Positions 31,694-41,325 of a stretch of 64,000 nt of DNA are shown here, in pieces (position 1 is the stretch's first letter; each line of letters starts with the position of its first letter). The DNA is from Prosopocoilus inquinatus (taxonomy: Eukaryota > Arthropoda > Insecta > Coleoptera > Lucanidae), in the NCBI GenBank assembly GCA_036172665.1, contig CM069877.1, positions 27,305,001 through 27,369,000 on the forward strand, in the 5' to 3' direction. Made by a program: the position numbers and the translations under genes. The notes under the pieces are model-generated. The model was not told the origin of the DNA. It saw only the letters and a list, made by a program, of their open reading frames with translations, and searched no databases.

Positions 31694-32179
31694 TGATGTG
31701 TAGTGTAAGATAACGTTAATTTTTCTTTTACTGTTTACCTATATAATACTCCATGTTTGTTTACTTTCCGTCTTTACAATGTTGCCAACTGTCTTGGTGG
31801 CAAATTTTTTGTATCTTATCCTCGCTTTATTGCCAACAGACGATTTGCTGAGACTGAGTTCACTCAGTTCTTTAGTTTTATTGTCTTTTCTGGTTCTATT
31901 TCTGTTTGAAGGCATCATTAATTTTAGGTCTTTTCTTTAAGGTTTACTTTAGGTTTATTTAGGATTAATACCTTTCATTTGGTTTTGTATTTTGTTTTTG
32001 CTTTCGTTTTCGGTTCTGATTATGTTCTTGACTTGCTTTTGTTTGTCTTTGACATGACTTAAGACTAATTTTGCATATGTTTTTGCTTTTTGTTTTTTTA
32101 TTTGTACTTTGATTTACGGCTGATTCTACACTTGCTACAGACAAGTCTCTGACTTTGTGGCTCTTACTTGTTCCCCATA

Positions 32180-32340
32180 ATTATATACTTTATGCTTAAG
32201 TTCACGTTTATACACAACTCATGTCGTAAGTTCACGTTTATATACAACTCATAACTCATGTGGTAAATTTATGTTTATATATAACCCATGTTGTAAATTT
32301 ATGCTTAAGTTCACCTTTTATATACAATACTTTGTTTATT
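32180..32340 (+). repeat. Degenerate tandem repeat in LINE 3' untranslated region
   Basis: About four copies of a unit near 40 bp, each with TTTATGY/CACGTTTATAYACAACTCATG, occur before the A-rich tail. They lie inside the LINE 3' region. Confidence 0.6.
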
Positions 32341-32380
32341 TTTGGGTATTAAAAAAAAAATTAAAAAAAAATTAAAAAAA

Positions 32381-32382
<2 letters not shown>

Positions 32383-32432
<50 letters not shown>
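32383..32432. repeat. (AAT)n microsatellite shared by two tail-to-tail LINEs
   Basis: About 16 repeats mark the 3' tail of the plus LINE and, read on minus, the tail of the LINE fragment at 32433-33050 (GGGTAATAAAGACAA then TTA repeats). Confidence 0.8.
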
Positions 32433-32434
<2 letters not shown>

Positions 32435-33050
32435 TGTCTTTATTACCCTATTTTTACAATTTTATACGTAGGTATAATAAGTTTGTGCGTACATTAAAAA
32501 TAGGAGTAAAAGGCGGAGTTCAATCAGATTGAAAAAATCAATCGATTGCTCTTCCACTCAACCTTAAACGAAAACCATATAATGTAAAAAGAAAGTTGGG
32601 GCACACGTAATAAGTAACATTAAAAAATAACTAACACTTTTATGTAAATTATTACAATTATGATCAACAAAGCAACCAACGCAATCGATCAAATCAATGC
32701 CAGCTCCTCACCGGACCAGGACAGACAATAAATAAATTAATCAGACAATAAATAACTTAAAAAAACAAAAAAAGAAAAGAAAAAAGTCACAATTCAGACA
32801 TTCTCAGACATTCTTAGACATTTTCGGCTACGACCTCTGTCTCTGTAAATCGAGCAGAAATGCTTTATATTTGGACTTGAACTGTAATGTATTAAGATCC
32901 TTAAAATTATTTGGTAATGTATTAACTAAGGAGGTTTTTTTACGGACGCTCGGTTTGCAACCCCGTTTCGGATAATCGTTTCTAGGAATATCTTTTACTA
33001 CAGCTGGGCTCATTTGGATACACATTTGGCTATATCCGCACGATACTTAT
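32433..33050 (-). pseudogene. 5'-truncated LINE, ORF2 C-terminus and 3' untranslated region
   Basis: The minus frame 32828-33025 ends with KTSLVNTLPNNFKDLNTLQFKSK, the usual C-terminal end of CR1/Jockey-type ORF2. The 3' region contains GAGTGGAAGAGCAATCGATTG, which recurs in altered form at 9920-9975. The tail is a TTA repeat. It is inserted close to the right end of Transib-1. Confidence 0.65.
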
Positions 33051-33097
33051 TTTACAAATCTATGAATTGAAATTTAGGCCAAATGTCCTCCTAAATT

Positions 33098-33116
33098 TGA
33101 TATTTCTACCACTGTG
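33098..33116 (-). repeat. Transib-1 right terminal repeat with RSS-like heptamer
   Basis: On minus: CACAGTGGTAGAAATATCA. It is followed on the plus strand by CGTCG at 33117-33121. Confidence 0.88.
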
Positions 33117-33940
33117 CGTCGTCTTGCAAAGTAAGCGGTGTCTGCATCTTCAGTCACGGATTTTCGTTTTAGTGGAGTGCTAACGGATGCCTTCAAATCT
33201 GCAGTTTCCAGTTACTCCATGTTTCCTTAACAATTGCTTCTTGTGGATGTTCTTCTTCCGTATGAATAATAATAATAATAATAATAATATTCGTCATTAC
33301 ATCACCTGCAAAATAGAAAAAAAAAACATTTACAGTAAAAAGTGAAATGCAAAAGTAAATTATAGTGCTTACTATTATTTCACTAAAGGTAAAAATTCTA
33401 TTAATAATATTCATGCTAATTTTCAAAGAAGTATATACCTGCATTTTGTGGGTCAATATTTTCAGTATCAATCTGATTCTGCAAACCATATGCAGTCTTG
33501 TCTAATGTAGTAGACTGTAGAGTATTGCCGGAGCATGGTGGTGGTCCACTAGCACTATCAAATTGATTTTGCGTACTAAAAATGGCATGCTATGGTTTGC
33601 AGTATCTAACTCACTAGACCGTAAAGCATTATTAGTGCACAAAGGTGGTCGACTGTCACTATCAAATTGACTGCAAACCGAATACTGTTTCATGGTTTAT
33701 AGTGTCTAATGTAAACGTAAAGGATTATTAGTACATGAAGATGGTCCACCACCTGTCTGGAATATTGACACTTTGTCATCTGCCACCTCTTTCCGTACAT
33801 TTCTCTTTATATTGATATAAGTTTTTTCAAAGAATTCATATCTCTGTATATATTATTTGGCGAAACTGCGTTGAAGAAGCAAAAACTTCTTTTCTTCCAT
33901 TGAATAATTAGTTCCTCTAATCCCCTTCTGAGTTTGCATT
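33117..33940 (-). pseudogene. N-terminal part of H2 Myb/SANT partner gene
   Basis: Minus frames read GTNYSMEEKKFLLL near 33910 (start of the Myb/SANT domain), then SLKKL..INIKRNVRKEVADDK and FQTGGGP near 33790, and after an intron-like gap ETWSNWKLQI near 33220 and KASVSTPLKRKS. These match in order the H3 partner at 35879-36736. Part of the domain is deleted and several stops occur. The frame ends at the CGTCG Transib target and resumes at 22613. Confidence 0.75.
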
Positions 33941-34200
33941 GTTGACTAATGCCCGTTTGAACCGTTTGTGAATTAAGAAATGCTTATATTAGAATTACTT
34001 ATGCCCAATCTCACCAACCTTTCTTAAAGTGTAAGCAAGCCTTAAAACACTAAGTACTTCTTAATGTGTTGCACCAACATAAAAAGCGTTCTTAAAAACC
34101 TTAAGTAGTTCTTATATTTAAGCCACCAGTGATCACTGCTTAAATCCAAACTTAACCTAAATTTGTTCGGTGAATGTTTTATGTCAATAAAGTGTGAAGC

Positions 34201-35488
34201 ATGAATAATGATTTGAGGAATTTAAGACTAGATGATGATATTTTCTTTGATCAGATAATATTAGATTTAATACAGAATGGCATTCCTAGACAGCTTTATG
34301 TCAGAAGCGACCACTTTAACGGAATGTCAGAAAGGTTATTCTTTCAACATTTCAGACTGACGAAGGCAACAGTTTTACTTGTGTTACATGAAATTGAACA
34401 TCGCTTAGAATATTTACATAATCTGTAAGTTTACTGTTTACATGTAAAAGAATATTAATAATTATATACATTTATATTTTGTAGAAATAATAGTGTGTCG
34501 CCTATTAATCAGTTGCTAATATGCCTCCGTTTTTACGCAACTGGTTGCCATCAATTGAGCTTGGCATATTTTGGAGGCATGCACAAATCAACGGTGAATC
34601 GCATAATTAAACGAGTTACTGAAGCTCTTTGTTATTTGGCACCGCAATACATTAAGATTCCAGGGATTGAAGATAGACCACGAATTCACCAAAAGTTTCA
34701 TGAAAGAGCTGCGTTTCCACGAGTTATAGCAGCAATTGACTGCACACACATAAAGATTCAGTCGCCAGGTAAGTCTTCAGTGACCATTATTCGAAATATT
34801 AGCTTTATTCTAATGCCACTGTTTTGATTTACCTGTTTTAGGAGGAAATGATGCCGAACTCTTCAGAAACAGAAAAGGGTACTTTTCACTTAATGTACAA
34901 GCAGCTGTTGATCCGTTTTATAAAATTGTTAATTTGGTTGCTCGGTGGCCAGGGTCAACTCATGACTCTACGATATTTGCTAACAGTCAGTTACGTGCTG
35001 ATATTGAAACAAACGGGTTTCCAAACTGCTTCTTGCTAGGTAATGAACACGTCACGTTCAAATATTTTGTATGATACAATTATTCTGTAGGTGATAGTGG
35101 ATACGCAGTTAGAAAATATTTGTTGACTCCGTTACTAGAAACTAGAACAGAAGCCGAAAGACGCTACAATGAGTCCCATATTCGAACAAGGGTAATCGTA
35201 GAAAACACATTTGGCATTTGGAAACGAAGGTTTCCAGTATTGGCCTATGGCAGCAGAGTTAGATTAGATCTAATAAAGAATATAATAATAGCTACAGCAA
35301 TTCTTCACAACATTGCTAGAGAGGCTGGAGAAGAAAACCCTCCAGAAGAACACGACAATCCTGCTTTATTTGAAGATCTTTTGAATCAGGCTAATATTGC
35401 ACCTGTAAACATAGATAATGACCATAATAATAATAGTGGTTTCCAAGTCAGAAGGCAATTAATTGAAAATTATTTTGCACATTTGTAA
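34201..35488 (+). CDS. HARBI1-type transposase of H3, four exons, open
   Basis: Exons 34201-34424, 34485-34768, 34842-35039 and 35091-35488 have GT-AG introns of 50-73 nt and join in phase to 1104 nt, 367 residues. DDE residues are visible: VIAAIDCTHIKI (exon 2), GDSGYAVRKYLL (exon 4 start) and RTRVIVENTFGIWKRRFP (exon 4). The RNRKGYF and ARWPGSTHDS blocks are in exon 3. Length is normal for PIF/Harbinger. It would cut and join at TTA with its Myb partner. Confidence 0.93.
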
Positions 35489-35878
35489 ATTTTTTTGTAT
35501 AAGTTAGTATTAATACAAAAATTGTATTAGAATTTTAATTAATAAATTTAAATTATTTACCTATCCAATTTTTATAGTTTACAAATATTAGCTGTTGACG
35601 ATGTTTTACCTTATAGTTATTGAAGTCGACTCTTGTCCGATGATAATTGCACTAAATAGTTTTTAAAACTTTAACCGGACAATGAATTAAATTAGAAAAG
35701 CCACTCTTATAGTTATTATTAGAATTGTTGCAAAGAAGAGGAAAGTAAGATTAGAAAAGTAAATATTTTAATTTTAATAATATTAAGAAATTACAAAAGT
35801 ATGAACAAAAAAAAACTCCTTTTATACTTAAATAAAAATATTTCTGGTAACTGTAACATATTCTTCGACTAAAAAATA
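35489..35878. other. Spacer between the two convergent H3 genes
   Basis: Holds both 3' untranslated regions. At about 35625-35700 a phrase with TTGTCCGATGA...AATAGTTTTTAAA resembles 47905-47950 in element X. No gene seen. Confidence 0.5.
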
Positions 35879-36736
35879 TTATAAATTCATAATTTTTTTT
35901 AACTGTTCCTGTTTAATTTTGAGCTCCGTTTCCAAAATTTCTTTTTCCAACTGAAATTTTTCTTGATCATCTTTTAGCTTCTTCTCCAGAGCCATCCTTT
36001 CCAATTTTGCTATTTCTAGGCGTTCATTTGCCAGATCACAATAAAGTTTGGAAATGTCTGTCGCAGGTAGTGAAGCAATAGGTCTTCTTTTGCTGCTCCA
36101 ATTGCTTTCAGTCTTCTTTTTCTCTAATGGTGAACTTATTGGAAGTTTTAAGTTTTCAGTCTTCCATTTACTCCAAGTGTTATCTTTCTCTATGTCAGTG
36201 GACGTCTCAGTGGGACTAATTAATGGTGTCTCATCGTTATGGGCTTCGAAAATTACTGTAAAATCAAGTTATAATTAATTCAAATTATATAAGTAATATA
36301 TTCTAATATATAACTTGCCTTCAATAGCATCACTGTCGAAATCATTTCCTATGCCAAAAATTGACTTTTTATTTAAAGTATCCAAAATAATGTCTTTCAT
36401 TGGATCTTTACTGCCTGTTGCAACACAGGGCCCACCTCCTGTTTTGTATAATTGTAATTTTTCTTCGGCCACATCCTTTCTTGTATTCTTTTTAATATTG
36501 TTATACAATTTTTTTAAAGATTGGACATCTCGCAATACATTATTTGGACTAAGGCTGTTAAATTCAGCACAAACTTTTATCCAAGTTTTTTCTTTTTCGT
36601 GGTTCATCACAGCGTCAGTCTTTTTATTTTCAATAACATTTTTGTACTTATTGATTAAATTTATTAATAAGTTTTTTTCTTCTAAATTGTAGTTACAACT
36701 TCTTCTCCGCTTACTTACGCTCTCTTCGTTCTCCAT
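35879..36736 (-). CDS. Myb/SANT-like partner protein of H3, two exons, open
   Basis: Exon 1 is 36736-36319 and exon 2 is 36255-35879, joining to 795 nt, 264 residues. The intron has a GC donor (GAAG|GCAAGT) and a normal AG. Residues about 12-95 form a Myb/SANT-like (NAIF1-type) domain with YNLEEKNLLINLINKY, ENKKTDAV and NNIKKNTRKDVAEEK, followed by TGGGP. The C-terminal third is a long charged coiled coil. In the Harbinger superfamily this protein recruits the transposase to the element ends and nucleus. Confidence 0.88.
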
Positions 36737-37437
36737 TTCTGATCACTAGAAAAATAAGAAATAAAGATAAATAAATGCCACAATATTTTAATTATTTCAC
36801 AGTCACATGTTGGGTGCACAAGCGTGAGCAAAAGGCACGAAGTTCAAAATGTAGAAAACAAGATTTTTTTTAATGATAATCTACACCTTTACTGCACATT
36901 GTGCTACAAATTATATCTTTATTTTTAATTAAAATGCAAATTACTCAAAATCTAAACTTTTGACTAGTGCTTTTTTGCTTGTAGTAAACCTACGAAATAT
37001 GTATAACCTCACAAATGCAAAACGACAATTCTCACAATATTTTTTGCAAATTTTATTTTCATGAAAATAAATATTACAATACTTACGTTTTATATTTCAG
37101 ATAATTTTTTAAGTTCAATGTAATACACGAATCAACATCAACAATCTAATCAGCTGAGCAATGTATTCGTATACACACACACTACACTTGCTTGACCATT
37201 CGTTTGGACACATAATTTTAGTTAGCATTTGTATTGAGCGGATACTGCAGCAACTACATTCGTAAGGCGACTTCTGTACAAAAATGCATTTGCCGCTACC
37301 CGTTAAACATAAGCAATTCTTAAATTAAAAACGCGACTTATATTGGTTGGTGCAACAGAGTTGGATTTAAAGAATTACTTAAACTTAAGAGTTTCTTTAC
37401 TAACTCGATGTTTAAGAACAATTGGTGAGATTGGGCA
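36737..37437. other. H3 promoter side of Myb gene and right terminal region
   Basis: A pyrimidine tract and TTTTTCTAG lie just before the Myb ATG, suggesting a 5' untranslated intron. The end carries the right terminal repeat at 37422-37437. Otherwise nothing is recognised. Confidence 0.5.
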
Positions 37438-37658
37438 TTAAAGTTAAGAAATGTTTAAGTATCTGTCCTATTGCACCGCACATGATCTCACCAATACTTG
37501 ACAAAGCTATTCTTCTTTAGCTCGGCATGCATTTGGCAACATCGCACAATTTAGTAATTTTATACACTTGTATTGGTACTGGTTGGTGAACTAACAGTTT
37601 ATGTGCATTTTGTTCAATTTTGTTTTTCCTATTTGTTGTGTTAACCTCAGTTATAGAA

Positions 37659-39330
37659 TGGATACGCGGGTAAGTAAAAAAATAAACGAAATATGAAGGT
37701 TGCTCATCTGATTCTTTTATATTTGTAGCATTTGAATAAAAAAGCACGGACAGCCAATTTTTCATCAAACGAAAAACAAGTTTTATTTAGTTTGATAAAT
37801 AAATATAAAGGCATTGTTGAAAATAAAAAAAACAGACAGCGTAAGCAATGACCAGAAAAGGCAAGCTTGGGAATTAATTACTCAAGAGTTTAATTCCTAT
37901 TGTCCTAATTCAAGGCACAGACCGCAACATTCATTACAGAAATTATATAATAACAAAAAAAAATATTAGAAAAGTTGTGGCTGATGAGAAGAAGCAATTG
38001 TTTTTGATAGGTTAGTAACAATTTTTATAATTAACATATGCCGTAATAAAACAAGCCTTTAAGGAGAAGGTAAAAGCAAAGCCACTGAAAATGATATCGA
38101 CAAGGAGTTGCTGTTATCGATCATGAATAATAAAAGTGTGTATGGATTAGACAATCCATATGATTGTGACAATATAACATTAGAAGAAGATGATGCAGAA
38201 ATATTATCGGAAACAATAACTTTTGAATTACATGATACAACCACGAATTCAGATAATGTAAATATGCAGAATTAAAAAAAAAGTTTTGCACAGATTTTAA
38301 TAAATATCTTACAGGCTTCCATGCCATTTTATTCCAAGAGTCAAGTAATATCTAATCCTTGTGCTCCACTTAAGATGATACCTGTAAAGGTAGTCGAATA
38401 ATACTTTTTTTTTCATTTTGTAGTAATACATTATTCTGTAGGTAAAATTAAATTCATGTGAGAAACAATCTACAGTTATAGATAAATCTGCAGAAATTTC
38501 ATCTGAAGTGCAAACATCTGCAATAAATGTTGAAACACATGATGTAAGTATTAAGAAAAAAAAATTGTTTGGTGTATTAAGATTTTTAATAATATTTTAC
38601 AGGTATTATTTATGTCATCGTGTTCTAATTGGGGACACCCAAATCCAACAATGTTGTCTAATCCGTTAAGCACATCACTAAAGTCGACAGCTGCAAAGGT
38701 ATTCCAATAATATTTATATTTTTTTATATATACCTACATTGTCCGCAGGTAAAATTGAATACTTATCAAAGTGCCCCGCCTGCAAAAATACTCAAATAAT
38801 ACTGGTTTTTATTTTATCTTGTAAATAAAATTAGATTCTTGTCAGAGATTGTCTGTCTACAGTACTAAATAAATCTGCAAAAGTTTCATCTGAAATGAAA
38901 ACATCTGCAAAAAATGTTGAATCAGATGACGTAAGTATTAGAAACACAAAAATTAGTTGTATGATTTTAAATATTTTATAGGTATTATCTTTGCCGTCGA
39001 ACTGTGGTCAGACACATCCAAATCCAACAATGTTGTCTAATGTGTCATGCACACCAGTAAAGTCGACAGCTGCGAAGGTGCTCTAGTAATTTGTACATTT
39101 CTCGAAGACGGCCAACGTTAGTGAAAGCACTGACATCATCAGCAGTAGCTGAAAGGTATGAAATGTTAGTTCAGAAAAGGCTCCTAATAGCTGATATGGA
39201 ACTGAAGCAAAGAGAAAATGAATTAAAATGGCAGGAACAGCAGCGTGCTTGGCAGAGAGACGCAATGTTATTGGATATTGAAATTAAAAAAGAAAAATTA
39301 AAACAAATTCAGTGTTGTAATAATAAATAA
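37659..39330 (+). pseudogene. Myb/SANT-like partner gene of H4 with duplicated exons
   Basis: The ATG near 37659 is followed by an intron and then KKARTANFSSNEKQVLFSLI and YKGIVENKK near 37745-37830, the same domain as in H3 but shifted out of frame after ENKK. DNA at 38070-38275 keeps an acidic stretch after TGGGKSK. The last exon (39091-39330) is a coiled-coil helix. Between them, an exon pair is tandemly duplicated (38300-39080). Stops and frameshifts make it a pseudogene. Confidence 0.75.
38310..39080 (+). repeat. Tandem duplication of an exon-intron block in the H4 Myb gene
   Basis: An exon ending CTAAAGTCGACAGCTGCAAAG|GT recurs at about 38602-38700 and 38981-39078, with a shorter relative ending at 38391. 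A second exon type with AAATCTGCA...TTTCATCTGAA recurs at about 38450-38545 and 38835-38935. Periods are about 308 and 379 bp; the longer one holds an extra 70-bp partial repeat. Confidence 0.75.
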
Positions 39331-39508
39331 ATACTTTTTGTTATTCTTTTTTTATATTGCCTTTATCCTTACATTAATATGAAATATATTTCATTTAAAT
39401 GTAACATTTATTTTACAATTGCAAATTTTGAAAATAATTATTAATTAAATTATTCCGTAAATGGATATTTTCGTGTTGTACATGCGGAACTTCTGGTATG
39501 TGTCCGTT

Positions 39509-40633
39509 TTAAATTAGAAGTTGAAGTTCTTGCTCCTCCATTTCTTCTGGTACTGGTAAATGGTCTTCATGCATTTGTCTTGCAATATTTTGCAGTATAG
39601 CAGTAGCAACAATAACTGAGAGAACTGTTTCCTTTTTAAATCTTATTCCGTAAGCCAGTACAGGAAAACATCGTTTCCAGTTTCCAAAAAGACGCTCCAC
39701 AGTATTACGAGTTCTTATGTGAGCTTCATTGTACAGTTGTTCTGCTCTAGTAGCAGGATTTGCCAGTGGTGTTAAAAAATACTGTCTCACTGGATATGCA
39801 CTATTTACCTAAAGCAAAAATTTGATTTAAAAAAAAGTTCTACATAACATGTATTTACCTAATAATATATTATCTGGGAATTCTCTGTTGTCCATACGTG
39901 CTCGAAGATGGCTATTATTAAATATTGTTGAATCGTGCGTAGAACCTGGCCACCGTGCAACTAAATCAATTATTTCCAAATTTGCATTACACACAGCTTG
40001 CACGTTAATAGAAAAGTACCCTTTACGATTTCTAAAAATTTCAGGATCCTCTCCTCCAGTTGATTGAATTTTTATGTGTCCTACCAATGGCACCTATAAT
40101 TCTTGGAAAAGCAGCTATTTCAAAAAACTGATTTTAGGTACGGGCTACATCAGCAGCTGTTTCCGGCATATGTATAAAATGTCGCCTTAATGCAGCCAAT
40201 GCATGAGATACTCGGACAATAATTCTAGATGCAGTAGCAGTATGTATTCCACTAAAATCTGCTACTGCTGTTACATGTGCAGCTGATGCATAAAACCGGA
40301 GAGCTGTTAGCAGTTGATTCATAGGTGAAACACTGTTATTACTGTGAAACAAACAGATTAATTTTAGTACACATTGATTTCCTTTTAGTGTTTACTTACA
40401 AATTGTTAGGAAATTCCAAAGTTTCTTCTATCAGAGCTAGCACATACAAGTTAATCAATAAAAATACAATAAATTAAACAAGTGCGTTTCGTCAAGCGAA
40501 AACGCCTATAAAAATTAAATTCATCCATTTCATGAAAATGTTGCGATCTGGTATAATTGAGCCTTGGAAATCCAAAATCTAATATTTCTAGAATATCCAG
40601 GTCATCTTCAAATATATCATCCATTCTATCCAT
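39509..40633 (-). pseudogene. HARBI1-type transposase of H4, catalytic residues lost
   Basis: Pieces: RSQHFHEMDEFNFYRRFRLTK (exon 1), NNSVSPMNQLLTALRFYASAA, AAFPRIIGAIG (the Asp expected next is Gly), GGEDPEIFRNRKGYF and ARWPGSTHDS, NSAYPVRQYFLTPL (Asn where the second Asp should be), and RTRNTVERLFGNWKR with Glu retained. Two of the three DDE residues are changed and frameshifts occur near 40090 and 40480, so it cannot be active. Confidence 0.85.
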
Positions 40634-40951
40634 TTCTATAATAAAAATTTATTTGATTTCAAAATACGTGCAATAAACGACGGTAACAACAATTAATACA
40701 AACACTTACCTGTATTTTTGTGGCAAACGCACGAAAAAATTATAAGGTTAGGTTCATTAACAGCTGATGGTTCACTCCTGATTGACAAACGCGCATTAAG
40801 AATAATTTAAGTACGCCGTTTCCAGGGCTTAAATATAAGAACTGGTTAACACGTTTAAGAATGACTTATACAACGGTGCAACAGAAAAAGCAGTATTAAG
40901 CAAAACTTAAATTTAAGTGGTTCTTATTTAGTTCGGTGCAAACGGGCATTA

Positions 40952-41168
40952 GTCCTTTGCCGCGATTAGTATTGTGGAGTCATCGGCGTATTGAATTACT
41001 TTACCTGGTATTGGAAACGTCTGAGATAAATCATTGACAAAAATAATAAACAGAAGCGGACCCAGCAGCGATCCTTGCGGAACGCCTACCGGGTTTTGTT
41101 TTAATGAAGATGAAACATTGTCAATCTGAGCCAAGATAGTGCGGGTCCACGAATACCGATATTACTTA
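40952..41168 (-). pseudogene. LINE-B reverse transcriptase fragment (palm with YADD)
   Basis: The minus frame holds IGIRGPALSWL at the 5' side (just left of element Y), then GVPQGSLLGPLLFIIFVND and YADDSTIL with the catalytic YADD near 41000. It is cut at 40952 by the H4 end. Its upstream part lies at 52160-52600. Confidence 0.85.
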
Positions 41169-41325
41169 CGGGGCGTCCTGCGTGAGCGAATAATTACGAG
41201 CGTGGCGAAATAAACCAAATTGAAGTATACTAATGTAGGTGTCCTATGTGAAGTCGCATCGATCGCACAAGCGATTCGTGCGAATTTCGCGCGGTTGGCG
41301 CGATCAAATAATTTGATATTTCCTC

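Larger units (their letters stand above)
30056..32432 (+). mobile_element. Non-autonomous LINE derivative with intact ORF1 and collapsed ORF2
   Basis: A 5' untranslated region of about 360 bp is followed by an open ORF1 (30414-31268) and an ORF2 of only 110 residues that joins the start of an endonuclease domain to the extreme C-terminus of ORF2. A 3' untranslated region (31694-32380) and an A-rich (AAT)n tail to 32432 complete it. It needs reverse transcriptase from another copy. Confidence 0.75.
22614..33116 (-). mobile_element. Transib-1, RAG1-like DNA transposon with nested retroelements
   Basis: Both ends start CACAGTGG: 22614 (plus) and 33116 (minus). The 5-bp duplication CGTCG flanks it at 22609-22613 and 33117-33121, and the split H2 Myb frame is continuous across it. 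After the heptamer the ends share TMGAA and a later GGACATTT. The transposase is on the minus strand. Copia (24664-29100) is inserted in the gene, and LINE pieces (about 30056-33050) lie in the 5' flank. Without insertions the element is about 3 kb, normal for Transib. Confidence 0.92.
20527..33949. mobile_element. Harbinger element H2 with nested insertions, right end missing
   Basis: The left end at 20527 reads TGGCCAATCTCACC, one base from the H3 end TGCCCAATCTCACC, after TAA (20524-20526). A transposase (+) and a Myb/SANT gene (-) converge. The Myb gene is split by Transib-1: C-terminal part 22368-22613, N-terminal part 33117-33940, joined by the CGTCG duplication. H2 also holds palindromic repeat copy 2. 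Its right terminal repeat was not found; it is cut at 33946-33949 where H4 begins. Confidence 0.75.
34002..37437. mobile_element. Harbinger element H3, apparently intact
   Basis: 3436 bp with 16-bp terminal inverted repeats TGCCCAATCTCACCAA and target duplication TTA (33999-34001 and 37438-37440). Two convergent genes, transposase (+) and Myb/SANT partner (-), are both open after removal of clear introns. Subterminal DNA is rich in CTTAA words. It is the best-preserved DNA transposon in the window. Confidence 0.93.
33950..40948. mobile_element. Harbinger element H4, split by H3
   Basis: The ends TGCCCGTTTG (33950) and CAAACGGGCA (40948) are inverted copies. The left flank is TAA and the right flank TTA, one base different. 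Only 52 bp of its left end precede H3; it resumes at 37441. A Myb-like gene (+) and transposase (-) are both broken. The left flank is H2 but the right flank is LINE-B, so the two sides of the insertion do not match. Confidence 0.75.

Noticed and set aside
33115..33121. CGTCGCACAGTGG as a generic 13-bp satellite word (seen near 12607, 22609 and 33121)
   Set aside because: All three are explained as Transib ends with their CGTCG target duplicates.
34848..35039. 63-residue plus frame in H3
   Set aside because: It is exon 3 read in the wrong frame; the phase that joins exons 2 and 4 gives the conserved HARBI1 block.
36315..36692. 125-residue plus frame over H3 Myb exon 1
   Set aside because: Hydrophobic shadow of the minus-strand Myb/SANT exon.
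40952..41168. Joining the LINE fragment at 32433-33050 to LINE-B as one element
   Set aside because: The fragment at 32433-33050 lies inside Transib-1, bounded by its own terminal repeat, so it is a separate insertion.
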